DNA of 64,000 bases, taken from assembly GCA_020831585.1 (NCBI GenBank), contig JAFIGE010000003.1:1-64000 (forward strand), in the 5' to 3' direction. Source of the stretch: Opitutales bacterium. GTDB lineage: Bacteria; Verrucomicrobiota; Verrucomicrobiia; Opitutales; Oceanipulchritudinaceae. Positions 27,101 to 34,611 of the stretch are shown piece by piece (the first letter of the stretch is position 1; the number at the start of each line of letters is the position of its first letter). The position numbers and the translations under genes are program-made. The notes beneath the pieces were generated by a model. The model had not been told where the DNA came from, searched no databases, and worked only from the letters and a program-made list of their open reading frames with translations.

Positions 27101-27132
27101 TCAGTCTGCGGATTCGACCGTCGGCGGGCTGA
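24115..27132 (+). CDS. Alpha-mannosidase, glycoside hydrolase family 38
   Basis: Retaining exo-alpha-mannosidase of GH38, 1005 residues, cleaving terminal alpha-mannose from glycans. An N-terminal beta domain with a carbohydrate-binding look (VYVNGQPWAGLD) is followed by the zinc-dependent catalytic barrel: GHAHIDLVWLWP near 257-268 (zinc His and Asp), LPDVFGYAG near 368 with the nucleophile Asp, and QFHDYIPGSS near 566 (zinc His). The middle and C-terminal beta domains complete the usual layout. No signal peptide is evident, so it is probably cytosolic and acts on imported oligosaccharides. It is a single rightward gene; its 3' end overlaps the convergent deacylase gene by 32 bp (27101-27132). 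No transporter or regulator is adjacent. Confidence 0.93.
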   Translation: MLPANPFLQLVPQRSARTLRRIEALIWQEVAPLPIEWAGCSPHRRPLSEIPTSAWEPVQTPFFWGKQFDHAWFRLRLPASVRGKGLWLRWAEQGETTVYVNGQPWAGLDVAHRECPLPDEVDEVFLEVVCMESAIWKATPRAALTSEGCRVEKASLLRRNEAAWKAYFDLQAVHEIALREYQQWCPRGAEGDFAFGPGMRAHLDSAPVLYRRLLRALDEATSAFDNGGVEALSASLEPYYAELRAHSSDIAVALTGHAHIDLVWLWPEAAGEFKAVHTFSSMDRLMEMYPEFRFGYSQPASYEAVARQEPGLMERVRARIQSGQWEALGATYVESDTLMACGEALARSFLLGQEGFADLNGDPSRILWLPDVFGYAGCLPQIMRQTGVDRFYTTKLTWGSVTKFPYSSFIWRGTDGSEILAHVSQGFGYNCVVKPHELRIAADEYRQADVHGEVLMPSGYGDGGGGATVDMCERARRFADLAGVPRVKWSRVDEFFDRLDAVRARLPVYQGELYLQYHRGVLTTHGDLKYAFRAAERALQTEEAARVVRGSGPMDNHAWKRVVFSQFHDYIPGSSIQEVYDEGLPELRKIADEAARNTAGLLNADAPPAAAALFNPLPVARSFEHESRHYRMAPLSGAPLADLPRVADAAVRGEGLRIENSRVRAEFTAEGRIAVFAVDEYEIPFAEAGGRLVFYPDLPHQFDAWDIDRPTLALGSPVGLTHTETAVDASGAACIRFSGKVGEKSELSLLYRLRPESPVLDIQIQGEWRETEKLLRMDFPTAFSGRQARFGAPFGSVLRSQQPGEPRDESMWEVPASRWAIVSDDGEREGFALMSEAKYGWSAREGTLGVSLLRAAKVTMSGIHPPIRRETPPSPFSDQGEFCIRLAITRFDAGARREEMPAALAETLFTPALVYAGAAAGTVFEGLEGPSSLLPSWARPEAGGSWVLRMHETMGWRGRARIRLADGWEAMLTDLAGKAEAPLQDGRFSVDPYALISLRIRPSAG

Positions 27133-28216
27133 CGCTCAAACTCGTTGCCAGATCGCGCCTGAGGCGGTCTTGCAGGGTGGTCTTGGCGGCGGCGTTTTCG
27201 CGGCGGAGGCGGGCAATGCGCTGCGCGGGGAGGGCCACATGGCAAATCGGTTCGCCCGGTTTCACGGCGGGCATCGTCGTCATGCCCAGGACAATGCCCT
27301 CGCTCGGGGTGGTGATGACATCCTTTTGCTCACCGAGAATGCCATAGGTGGTGGCCACGGCCTGGCGCGCTTCGATGAAATCGCCCGGGGCCACGTGGAA
27401 GCGGAGGATGCCGCCTTGCGCCGCGCGGATCCAGATGGTTTTGCGAATCTTGGCTTCGTAGGGTGGGGGTGTGGGTTGGCCCTTGAGCAGCCCGTAGTGG
27501 CGGAGAACGTTGCGCAAGCCGCGCACTCCCAGAGCGAGAATGCCCGGCTCGATTTTGTATGGCTCGCCCGCTTCCAGAATGATGGTGGGCACGTCCGCCG
27601 CGCAGGCCGCCCGGCGGAGGGAACCTTCCGGGCCCTTGCCGTTGACAATCAGGGTGACCCCGAAAGCCTCAGCCAGTTCACGCACGGCGGGAAGGGTGAG
27701 GTCGGCGCGCACATTGGGAAAGTTCGTCCGCTGGAAAGCGGCCGTGTGAAAGTCCACACCGAGATCCGCGCGGAGGATGATCTCGCGAATGATCACCGCT
27801 GCCACGCGTGAGGCCAGGCTGCCAACGCTTGTTCCCGGGAAGGAGCGGTTGAGATCGCGCCGGTCCGGCAGGTAGCGCTCGTTGTGCTCGAAACCGAAGA
27901 TGTTCACTACCGGCGCGAGGATGAGGGTGCCCGCCACCAGCTCGAGGGGTTCGCCGTAGAGCAGGTCATGGATGATCCCGGTTCCGTTCAGTTCATCGCC
28001 ATGAACGGCCGCCGTGATATAGATCACTTTGCCCGGGGCCCTTCCCCGCACGACGCGCAGCGGGAGGACCACTTCTTCGCCCGTATACGTCTCGGAGATT
28101 TTCAGGCGAATGTCAGCGGATTCTCCCCGCCGAACGGCGACCCCGCCAACCGTGAGAACCGCTTTGTCTTTCCGCTTGGCTGCGGACGGGCCTTTAGCAG
28201 TGCGCGGGGATTTCAT
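27101..28216 (-). CDS. Succinylglutamate desuccinylase/aspartoacylase family protein
   Basis: Zinc carboxypeptidase-fold (M14, AstE/AspA type) deacylase of 371 residues. The metal motif AAVHGDELNG (HxxE) and the third ligand in DLGVDFHTA are both present, followed by a C-terminal beta domain (IWIRAAQGGILRFHVAPGDF) similar to a lipoyl or barrel-sandwich fold. Members remove acyl or amino-acid caps from N-acyl amino acids or peptides. The ATG at 28216 overlaps the rimK stop by 4 bp; a longer frame to 28306 would intrude far into rimK. RimK-type ligase, RimB-like protein and this deacylase are a known operon theme (amidoligase systems surveyed by Iyer and colleagues), so it may trim or reverse glutamate ligation; the substrate is unknown. 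Confidence 0.9.
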   Translation of the reverse strand: MKSPRTAKGPSAAKRKDKAVLTVGGVAVRRGESADIRLKISETYTGEEVVLPLRVVRGRAPGKVIYITAAVHGDELNGTGIIHDLLYGEPLELVAGTLILAPVVNIFGFEHNERYLPDRRDLNRSFPGTSVGSLASRVAAVIIREIILRADLGVDFHTAAFQRTNFPNVRADLTLPAVRELAEAFGVTLIVNGKGPEGSLRRAACAADVPTIILEAGEPYKIEPGILALGVRGLRNVLRHYGLLKGQPTPPPYEAKIRKTIWIRAAQGGILRFHVAPGDFIEARQAVATTYGILGEQKDVITTPSEGIVLGMTTMPAVKPGEPICHVALPAQRIARLRRENAAAKTTLQDRLRRDLATSLSVSPPTVESAD

Positions 28217-29412
28217 GGGGACGTGGACTTCCTTTTCCTTTTCCGGGCGGAGGTCTCTTTCAAATGGGGGAGAAACTCCCGCAGGGTGATCTTGGGACCG
28301 TAGCAAAGGAGGAGATCTCCCGCGACGAGCACATCGCTCCCCCGCGGAACGGGAAAGTGCTGGCCGTTGCGGTCGATGCTCATGACCACGATGTCGCGCT
28401 CGCGCAAACCCGATTCGGAGAGCGGCTTCCCGGCGAGCGGAGAGTCCGTGACAATGGGGAACTCCGCCACCGCGTAGCCCCGCGCGAAGCTCAGCCGCTG
28501 GCGGAGATCGAGGTCGGAAAAACGCACATGCTCGGCGAGGTAATCGATTATTTCGCCCGCCACATCCACGCCCGTGGCTCCCTCGATGCCCTCCAGACCA
28601 GGCGACGCATTCACTTCCATAATCACGGGGCCGTCCTTGCCCTCCAACATGTCGACACCTGCCACACGCAGGCCAATGATGTGGGCCGCGCGGACCGCCG
28701 TACGCTCATACTCCGCTGGCAACTCCACCGGTTCGGTTTTGCCTCCGCGGTGCACATTGCTGCGAAACTCGGAGCCCACGGCGCGGCGCCGCATCGCTGC
28801 CACCACACGGTCCCCCACAACGAATGCGCGAATGTCCCGTCCCTTCGACTCCGCGACAAACTTTTGAATGAGGACGTTTTGCTGGGTGATCTGCAGGGTC
28901 TCGATAATCGTTTCCGCCACCTTCTCCGTGTCGGCGAGGATGACCCCCATCCCCTGGGTGCCTGCGAGCAGCTTGATGATAACAGGAGCTCCGCCCACCC
29001 GCTTGATCGCCGGAAGGATGTCCCGGCGGTTTTGCACAAACGCGCTCGTCGCGATCCCGATATCGTGGCGGCTCAGGACTTGCAGGGAGCGCAGCTTGTC
29101 CCGGGCGGTGGTGAGGCCGTTGGAGGAGTTCAGCGAAAAGACGCCCATCTGTTCGAACTGGCGCACCACCGCGTGCCCGTAGAAACTGATGGAACCCCCA
29201 ATGCGCGGAATAATGACATCCACCGGGCTGAAGTTTCTTCCCCGATAGGTCAGTTGCGGTGCGGCGTGCTCAACAAACATGCCAAACTGAAGCGTGTCGC
29301 GCACATGGCAGGAGTGCCCCCGTTTCTTAGCCGCCGTCAACAGCCGCTTGGTGCTGTAGAGCTGGGCGTTGCGCGAGAGGATGGCAATGCGGAGAGAATC
29401 CCGGGGAGTCAT
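28213..29412 (-). CDS. rimK: RimK family glutamate ligase with C-terminal TrkA_C-like domain
   Basis: ATP-grasp ligase of the RimK family, which adds glutamate residues to the C-terminus of ribosomal protein S6 or makes related poly-glutamyl products. Residues 1-300 match the enzyme: IPRIGGSISFYGHAVVRQFE, the ATP-grasp core (VIIKLLAGTQGMGVILA), AFVVGDRVVAAMRR, and the metal motif PVIMEVNASPGLEGIE. Bacterial RimK is normally about 300 residues; this one has 399, and the extra C-terminal ~95 residues (about 305-390: FPIVTDSPLAGKPLSE, IVVMSIDRNG, VPRGSDVLVAGDLLLCYG) have the pattern of an RCK_C/TrkA_C ligand-binding domain. That suggests allosteric control by a small ligand. Both ends overlap neighbours by 4 bp, coupling it to the RimB-like and deacylase genes. 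Confidence 0.92.
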   Translation of the reverse strand: MTPRDSLRIAILSRNAQLYSTKRLLTAAKKRGHSCHVRDTLQFGMFVEHAAPQLTYRGRNFSPVDVIIPRIGGSISFYGHAVVRQFEQMGVFSLNSSNGLTTARDKLRSLQVLSRHDIGIATSAFVQNRRDILPAIKRVGGAPVIIKLLAGTQGMGVILADTEKVAETIIETLQITQQNVLIQKFVAESKGRDIRAFVVGDRVVAAMRRRAVGSEFRSNVHRGGKTEPVELPAEYERTAVRAAHIIGLRVAGVDMLEGKDGPVIMEVNASPGLEGIEGATGVDVAGEIIDYLAEHVRFSDLDLRQRLSFARGYAVAEFPIVTDSPLAGKPLSESGLRERDIVVMSIDRNGQHFPVPRGSDVLVAGDLLLCYGPKITLREFLPHLKETSARKRKRKSTSP

Positions 29413-29867
29413 GATGCTGAGGAAGGTTTTCGACGACGCCTCTTTCCAAGGGTGAAGCGGGCTCCGCTGTCGACGAGAAAAGCAGGCGAGAGGAAAATTC
29501 GCCCAAGGAGCACGCGGTGAATCATGCGCTTGCGCGAGACGAGGGAAAACTCGACGGCCTGGACCATCCCCCCCAGCCGCACCCGGGTGCGCACCCGCAG
29601 ACGCCGTTGCGTGATCCCGTTGCTCGAGCGCACACGGGTTTCTCCGGCAATTTCCGCTTCCACCGGGTGCGTTCGCGCCCCTTTACCCCGATCCAAAATC
29701 ACCTGAAACCGCACCCGGCCATCACTCAATGGCTCAATCCCCGCCACATCCAACGCCGCCCCCCGTGCCCCCGTATCGAGCTTCGCTGTCATCTGCTCAA
29801 TCCCCCAATCCGGGAGGTCAATCCGCTCCCGCCAACCCACCACCTGTCTGCTTTCCATACCGCGCAC
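29409..29867 (-). CDS. RimB-like protein (retropepsin-like, PF05618 family)
   Basis: A 152-residue member of the family annotated as ATP-dependent zinc protease or RimB (PF05618), a single-domain retropepsin-like fold. The catalytic-type motif KLDTGARGAALD (Asp-Thr-Gly) lies near residues 30-40, and RMIHRVLLGRIFL matches the family C-terminal signature. In Pseudomonas, RimB is encoded with RimK and is reported to modulate its glutamyl-ligase function. Here it is the first gene of the trio and overlaps rimK by 4 bp. Whether it is an active protease is not established. ATG choices at 29867 or 29858 differ by three residues. The C-terminus ends in a basic cluster. Confidence 0.88.
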   Translation of the reverse strand: MRGMESRQVVGWRERIDLPDWGIEQMTAKLDTGARGAALDVAGIEPLSDGRVRFQVILDRGKGARTHPVEAEIAGETRVRSSNGITQRRLRVRTRVRLGGMVQAVEFSLVSRKRMIHRVLLGRIFLSPAFLVDSGARFTLGKRRRRKPSSAS

Positions 29868-30063
29868 CGAATCCCAAATCCCGCCCCACGTCCAGCCTCG
29901 AAAGCGACAAGTAAATAAACCTGGTAAATTAAATCACTTGACAAGCTGCCGGTCGCAGGTTGGCGTGGGGTAGTGTGAATGGATCATCCGCACAGCAAGG
30001 CAGGTATGAGGCCGTGCGGAGCGGGCTACTACCAAGTCGTCGGATTCAGCCCCGCGATTTCCC

Positions 30064-30777
30064 TTACTTTGCGAGGATGGTGTAGGCGAGAACACCTGGT
30101 TCCGGCGAGAGAAAGTGGGCATCCACGACATCACCTCCATCCAAGCGGATATTCACGAAATCGGTCGGATCAGAGCTGCGGTCGCGGGTGCGGAAGTCCA
30201 GGGCAACGCCGATTTCGCGCGGGCTGTTGGAGAGATTTCGCACGCGCACCCATACGCGCAAGCGGTTGTCCGACAGAGGATGGGCTTCGATGCGCTCCAG
30301 GCGAACATCTGAAGTAAAGGCGCGGGACATCTTGTTCACGTCGGGAACGAGGATAATGGAACCCCAGCTACGAACTTCATTGGACGCCGGCGGCACCAGA
30401 ACCACGGTCTGAGGCCTCGCTCCCTCGACCTCTGTGTTCTTGGGAGTGGGTGTGAGTCCCGTCGCCCGGCGTTCTGCAGTGACGACGGCGACCGATCGCA
30501 GCTCGGTCTCCCGAAAAGTTGGTTTCTTCGCATCCTCGGCAACGGTTTCGAGGGCCGCCTCAAATTCTGTTGCTGAATCGACGGTGTGCGGGAGAACCTC
30601 CGCCGCGATTTCAGGAGGAGGGTTCACCAGTGTCTGCGCGGCCTCGGGGAGGTCCGGCTCGGTGGCCTGTTTCCCGCAGCCGCCTATCAGGTGCAGGATG
30701 GCGAGGACAAGACCGGCCGCGAGAAAGCGGATCGCCTGCTGATGAAAAGAAGAGATGATACTGGGGGTAACTGCCAT
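30064..30777 (-). CDS. Putative lipoprotein, unknown function
   Basis: A 237-residue lipoprotein: from the ATG at 30777, a hydrophobic stretch (FLAAGLVLAILHLIGGC) ends in a lipobox with Cys34, after which the chain is GKQATEP. The middle is a Pro/Glu/Ala/Thr-rich linker (about 40-135). The last ~100 residues form a compact beta-type domain (RLERIEAHPLSDNRLRVWVR, VRNLSNSPREIGVALDFR), loosely like YcfL/DUF1425 lipoproteins, in which conserved N/S-containing strands describe an Ig-like fold. A frame extension upstream to 30819 is possible but not needed. No operon partner: 97 bp separate its start from the carbonic anhydrase stop on the same strand. Confidence 0.75.
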   Translation of the reverse strand: MAVTPSIISSFHQQAIRFLAAGLVLAILHLIGGCGKQATEPDLPEAAQTLVNPPPEIAAEVLPHTVDSATEFEAALETVAEDAKKPTFRETELRSVAVVTAERRATGLTPTPKNTEVEGARPQTVVLVPPASNEVRSWGSIILVPDVNKMSRAFTSDVRLERIEAHPLSDNRLRVWVRVRNLSNSPREIGVALDFRTRDRSSDPTDFVNIRLDGGDVVDAHFLSPEPGVLAYTILAK

Positions 30778-30874
30778 GGAATGAGAAGGGATTGCCTCAG
30801 ATTTGAGGGTGCCTATCAATCGTCAAATTGAATGAGGCTCCATTTGTGAGGCCCGTCCAATTTTAGGGGATTCT

Positions 30875-31429
30875 TTACACGGGCGGTCGATGGATGCGGT
30901 GAGCCGCGGCGACGAGGACATACTTGTCGGCCCAGTGGCGGATGTCGGCTTGTTCCTCAGTGGTGAGGGGGCGAACGACTTTGGCCGGCATTCCGAGGAC
31001 AAGAGAGCCGGGAGGGATGATGGTTCCTTTTGTGACGAGGGCACCGGCTCCGATAATCGAGCGGTGCCCAATGACCGCGCCATCCAGAATCGTCGCCTTC
31101 ATTCCAATGAGGCATTCGTCTTCGATTGTGCATGCGTGGATCATGGCGAGGTGGCCAATTGTGCAATGCGCCCCAATATAAGCCCCGAAGTCATCGGCCA
31201 GATGAACGACCGAGCCGTCCTGAATGTTGGAGCCCTTCCCCAGGCGGATTTCATGAATATCTCCGCGTAGAACCGCTCCCGGCCAGACGGAGGATTCGGC
31301 TGCCAACTGGACATCCCCCATGACGATGGCCCCGGGGGCGACGTAGGCAGAGGGGTCAACCTGTGGCGTGCGCCGCAGATGGCGTTCGAGGCGTTCATTC
31401 AAACTTTGCTTTTCTTCTGGGTTGAGCAT
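30875..31429 (-). CDS. Gamma-class carbonic anhydrase family protein
   Basis: Left-handed beta-helix (hexapeptide repeat) protein of the gamma-carbonic anhydrase/PaaY/YrdA group, 184 residues from ATG 31429. The three metal-ligand histidines are visible in VVHLADD, TIGHLAMIHAC (two His), spaced as in Cam-type enzymes; repeats such as GAIVMGDVQL, GAVLRGDIHEI and GAVIGHRSIIGAGALV build the helix. The acidic loop with the proton-shuttle Glu of archaeal Cam is absent, as is usual in the bacterial subgroup, so activity is uncertain. sbtA/sbtB, encoding bicarbonate uptake, lie about 3.6 kb away on the other strand, which would fit an inorganic-carbon role, but they are not in one operon. Confidence 0.88.
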   Translation of the reverse strand: MLNPEEKQSLNERLERHLRRTPQVDPSAYVAPGAIVMGDVQLAAESSVWPGAVLRGDIHEIRLGKGSNIQDGSVVHLADDFGAYIGAHCTIGHLAMIHACTIEDECLIGMKATILDGAVIGHRSIIGAGALVTKGTIIPPGSLVLGMPAKVVRPLTTEEQADIRHWADKYVLVAAAHRIHRPPV

Positions 31430-31518
31430 CGAGCCGGAGCCTGTGAAGGAGCCGCCAAAGAAGCGAGAGATTTCCGTTGCCGAACGGGACAAGCCCCATA
31501 AGCCTGCTTCTTTCGACT

Positions 31519-31947
31519 ATGTTGGCAAAATCACTTTTTCTCAGGCTTACCCAAGTGGTCGCCACCGTGGCGGGGGTCTACATTGGCCTGATCGCCGGAA
31601 CCTTTCACGTGGGCAACGAGCCTTCCCTTGCCCTGACATACTTTCTCATTTCGGCCGCCTTGCTGGGCCTCTCCCTGCTGTTGCTGATCGTTATCCGCGT
31701 CACGGACCCGGAAATGGTTTCTGAAGTGGGGTGGGTCATTTATCCCGGAGGCATCGCCTTGTCTCTGGTGGGAGCTTTCTTTTTTTCCGTCCACCTGTTG
31801 GAGCATTTGGAGAATGCCCGACGGGAACACCACACCCTGATTTTAGCTGGTCTTTTGCTGACGCTGTTTTTCGTTATCCGTATTTTCGACATCAAATGGC
31901 TGAAATCCGCCAGAGACGTCTACCGTATTCAGAAGCGTTTTCGATGA
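31519..31947 (+). CDS. Small membrane protein with four predicted TM helices
   Basis: A 142-residue integral membrane protein. From ATG 31519, hydrophobic segments lie at about residues 11-28, 40-59, 70-90 and 103-122, ending in a basic tail (KSARDVYRIQKRFR). No known family is recognised. It is divergent from the carbonic anhydrase gene and is followed after 28 bp by the LptF/G-type permease on the same strand, so the two may be co-transcribed and share an envelope role. An in-frame upstream start at 31477 would overlap the carbonic anhydrase gene's 5' region. Confidence 0.65.
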   Translation: MLAKSLFLRLTQVVATVAGVYIGLIAGTFHVGNEPSLALTYFLISAALLGLSLLLLIVIRVTDPEMVSEVGWVIYPGGIALSLVGAFFFSVHLLEHLENARREHHTLILAGLLLTLFFVIRIFDIKWLKSARDVYRIQKRFR

Positions 31948-31975
31948 CGGGTTCTTCGCTGCGGGGAGGGGAGCC

Positions 31976-33100
31976 GTGACGCTTCTGGACCGCTACATTT
32001 TCCGGGAGTGGCTGATTGTTTTCGCTCTGACCCTTTTTGCCGTCCTTGGGCTGCTCGTCCTTGATGATGTGCAGAGCAACCTTCCCGACCTCCTTGCCGC
32101 CGAGGTCGGCGTGGAAGTTATTTGGCAGTATTATTTCCTGACGCTGCCCACGTATATCCCTTCGGTTGTGCCCTTGGCGCTGCTCGTTTCCCTGCTTTTC
32201 GCCCTGGGCCGGATGCATCGTTACCATGAGTTCACGGCGATGCGGGCCGCCGGACTGGGCCTTTTTCGCATCACGCGGACCCTGTGGGTCACGGGTTTTG
32301 CGCTGGCGGGGCTCCTTTTTTACCTCAACGGAGACTGGATCCCCCGTTCGATGGAGAGCGCGCGCGAGCTCAGGGAGGGCGCTCACCGTCAGCAAATCAT
32401 CGAAACGGCCGGGGCGGATTCGGCCGCCTCGTGGCTCTACAACCTCACCTTCTACAACCACCGGGCCGGGCGTTTGTGGTTCATCAACCGCCTCGATGAG
32501 GTTACCTATCGCGCCCACGGCGTGACGGTGTCCGAAGTCGAAGATTCCGGGGCCCGGGAGACCCGCCGCTGGGCAGCAAATGAAGCTTATTTCGACGATA
32601 TATTGGGCCATTGGGTCTTCCTTCAAGGAAGAGAGACGACCTTCGACGCGGATTCCGGGCGGGCCGTTCGCAGCCGTCCGTTTGCTCAGCAAAACATGGA
32701 GGGGTTCGCCGAAGATCCTCAGTTGATGAAGTTTCTCGAAAAGCGTCCACGCGACCTCTCCTTCTTTGAGCTTCATCAGTTGATCACCACTCTTTCCGCC
32801 GATGAAGATGCGCGTGTCGCCGACTACCAGCGGCAGTATTTTGAGATCCTCCTCAGCCCCCTTTCTGTGATCATTATCGTGGCCATCGCGGTTCCCTTCG
32901 CTATCGGAGGAGTTCGGACAGATCCCATGGTCGGGGTGTCTAAATCACTCGGCCTTTTCGTGATCTATTACGTCTCGCTGAATGTCGCCCGTTTTGTTGG
33001 GCACGATATCTTCTCGCCGGCTCTCGCGGCCTTCGTGCCGAATGCGGTCATGCTGCTCCTGGCCATTTATTTCTTCCGCAAGGCTACCCGGCCCGTTTAG
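31976..33100 (+). CDS. LptF/LptG family permease
   Basis: A 374-residue member of the YjgP/YjgQ family, the membrane subunits of the Lpt exporter that carries lipopolysaccharide from inner to outer membrane. The N-terminus (LLDRYIFREWLIVFALTLF) is the family signature. TM helices lie near residues 12-32, 52-80 and 100-117, a periplasmic jellyroll domain spans about 125-280, and three more TM helices follow at about 290-370. It starts with GTG at 31976 behind a strong purine-rich site (GGGGAGGGGAG). Both LptF and LptG are needed; the partner, LptB and LptC are not in this window. Only 10 bp separate it from the downstream methyltransferase gene. Confidence 0.9.
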   Translation: MTLLDRYIFREWLIVFALTLFAVLGLLVLDDVQSNLPDLLAAEVGVEVIWQYYFLTLPTYIPSVVPLALLVSLLFALGRMHRYHEFTAMRAAGLGLFRITRTLWVTGFALAGLLFYLNGDWIPRSMESARELREGAHRQQIIETAGADSAASWLYNLTFYNHRAGRLWFINRLDEVTYRAHGVTVSEVEDSGARETRRWAANEAYFDDILGHWVFLQGRETTFDADSGRAVRSRPFAQQNMEGFAEDPQLMKFLEKRPRDLSFFELHQLITTLSADEDARVADYQRQYFEILLSPLSVIIIVAIAVPFAIGGVRTDPMVGVSKSLGLFVIYYVSLNVARFVGHDIFSPALAAFVPNAVMLLLAIYFFRKATRPV

Positions 33101-33110
33101 AAAACAATTT

Positions 33111-34268
33111 ATGCATAATCTTCAATTAAAGCGGAGCCGACGGCATCCGCGCGCTCTCCACGGCCACCCTTGGGCCTTCGCCGGTGAGGTGACCGAAGCC
33201 CTCCCGGATGCGGCTAACGGAACAGGCGTCCGGTTGCTCGATACCGCAGGGCGCTTGCTTGGTTGCGGCATCTACAACAACCGTTCCCAGCTTGTCTGGC
33301 GCCGCTACAGTCGCCGCGAACAAGAGTGGAGCCCGGCCGTGGTGCAAGCGCTTCTGGACACCGCTCTCAGCCGGCGGCCGGCGGAAGAACCCTTCCAGCG
33401 CCTGGTTTGGTCAGAGGCCGACGATTTGCCGGGCCTCGTCGTCGACCGACTGGGCGACATGCTCGTTTTGCAATCGCTCACTCTGGGAATGGACACCCTC
33501 CAGCCGGTCGTCTCCGACTTCCTCCAGAGTCGTTTTCCCGACTGTGAGGTAGTTCTCCGCAACGATGCACCTATTCGGAAGCGGGAAGGGCTGGAACTGT
33601 ATGTGCGCACGCTCAGCGGGCATCCGTGCGAGCCCCGCTTGGCTGAAATCGACGGGGTTCGCTATCGGCTCACTCTGGATGCCGGGCAGAAAACCGGTTT
33701 TTACCTCGACCAGCGCCATGAACACGCGGCCCTCGCCCCCCTTGCGCAGGGCCAGCGGGTGCTCGACGTCTGCACGCATGAAGGCGGCTTTGCCTTGCAC
33801 TGTGCGCGAGCGGGCGCTGCCTCTGTCACCGCTCTGGACATCTCCGCTACAGCCATCAGTGCCGCCATGGAAAACGCCGCCCGCAATGGGGTGAACATTC
33901 GCTTTCTCACGGAAAACGCTTTCGATTACTTTTCCCGTCCCTCGGCGGATACCTACGACTGGATTATCCTCGATCCGCCGCCTTTCGCGAGAAACCGCGC
34001 CGCCGTGGAAGGAGCGCTGCGCGGCTACAAGGAACTCAACCTGCGCGCCCTTCAGCGCTTGCCGGTGGGAGGGCATTTGGCCACCTACACCTGCTCTCAG
34101 CACGTCGACCGCGCCACCTTTCGCGAAGTCCTCCGCTCCGCCGCTCACGATTCCGGGCGCACGGTCACCATCCTCTCCGAGCGCCGCCAACCCCCGGACC
34201 ACCCCGTGCGCCTCGACTTTCCGGAGAGTGAGTACCTTCACGGCTTCTGGCTGCGTGTCGACGCCTAG
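33111..34268 (+). CDS. RlmI/RlmK-type class I SAM-dependent 23S rRNA methyltransferase
   Basis: A 385-residue protein with an N-terminal PUA domain (KRSRRHPRALHGHPWAFAGE), a central EEHEE-like domain with KTGFYLDQRHEH, and a C-terminal Rossmann methyltransferase: VLDVCTHEGGFALHCARAGA (SAM motif I), ALDIS, and LDPPPFARN (DPPPF catalytic motif of m5C enzymes). This is the layout of RlmI (m5C1962 of 23S rRNA) and YccW relatives. The ATG at 33111 (MHNLQLKRSRRHPRA) fits family length; an in-frame frame extends back to 32982 inside the permease gene but lacks resemblance. It is probably co-transcribed with the LptF/G gene 10 bp upstream. Confidence 0.92.
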   Translation: MHNLQLKRSRRHPRALHGHPWAFAGEVTEALPDAANGTGVRLLDTAGRLLGCGIYNNRSQLVWRRYSRREQEWSPAVVQALLDTALSRRPAEEPFQRLVWSEADDLPGLVVDRLGDMLVLQSLTLGMDTLQPVVSDFLQSRFPDCEVVLRNDAPIRKREGLELYVRTLSGHPCEPRLAEIDGVRYRLTLDAGQKTGFYLDQRHEHAALAPLAQGQRVLDVCTHEGGFALHCARAGAASVTALDISATAISAAMENAARNGVNIRFLTENAFDYFSRPSADTYDWIILDPPPFARNRAAVEGALRGYKELNLRALQRLPVGGHLATYTCSQHVDRATFREVLRSAAHDSGRTVTILSERRQPPDHPVRLDFPESEYLHGFWLRVDA

Positions 34269-34544
34269 CGGCCCGCCACGTGGAAGCCCGCTGCCGCTCT
34301 CGGCTGATACACATTCACGCAACAGAGCCAGGTTTGCGCATCCATACATAACGGAACTTAGGTTGGCTGCTTCAATTTGCGTCAATAAAATAAACGCGGT
34401 TGATTTGATTAGGCTGCCGCTTCCGCGAATTCCTTCGCCACGTAGAAGGTTGCCGTCGCCTTTGGCTGATATGCACCTGCGCCAATTTCATTCACAACAA
34501 GAACGCGGGTGATCACGACAACATTTTTAAACGCGGTAGATTTG
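34265..34544 (-). repeat. Two diverged tandem copies of a ~110-134 bp element with peptide-like ends
   Basis: Two head-to-tail copies, about 34274-34407 and 34436-34544. Shared blocks are CGCCACGT(G/A)GAAG and GGCTGATA at one end and TAAACGCGGT(T/A)GATTTG at the other. On the minus strand both copies contain a short open frame opening GTG-AAT and encoding a similar peptide: YQPRAAAGFHVA in copy 1 (frame 34265-34345, 26 residues from ATG) and YQPKATATFYVA in copy 2 (frame 34409-34516, 35 residues from GTG). The copy 1 frame ends at a TAG overlapping the rRNA methyltransferase stop. The element could be a mobile intergenic repeat or a decayed duplicated gene end; I do not recognise it. Confidence 0.45.
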
Positions 34545-34611
34545 TATGTAGATTTCAGGAGGAGGGTTTTCGGCTTGCTTTGTTTGGGGGAGGGGGGAGC
34601 ATGGGGGGCAA

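Noticed and set aside
29938-29976. TTGACA as a plus-strand promoter in the 29868-30063 gap
   Set aside because: No -10 element at usable spacing and no rightward gene follows it.
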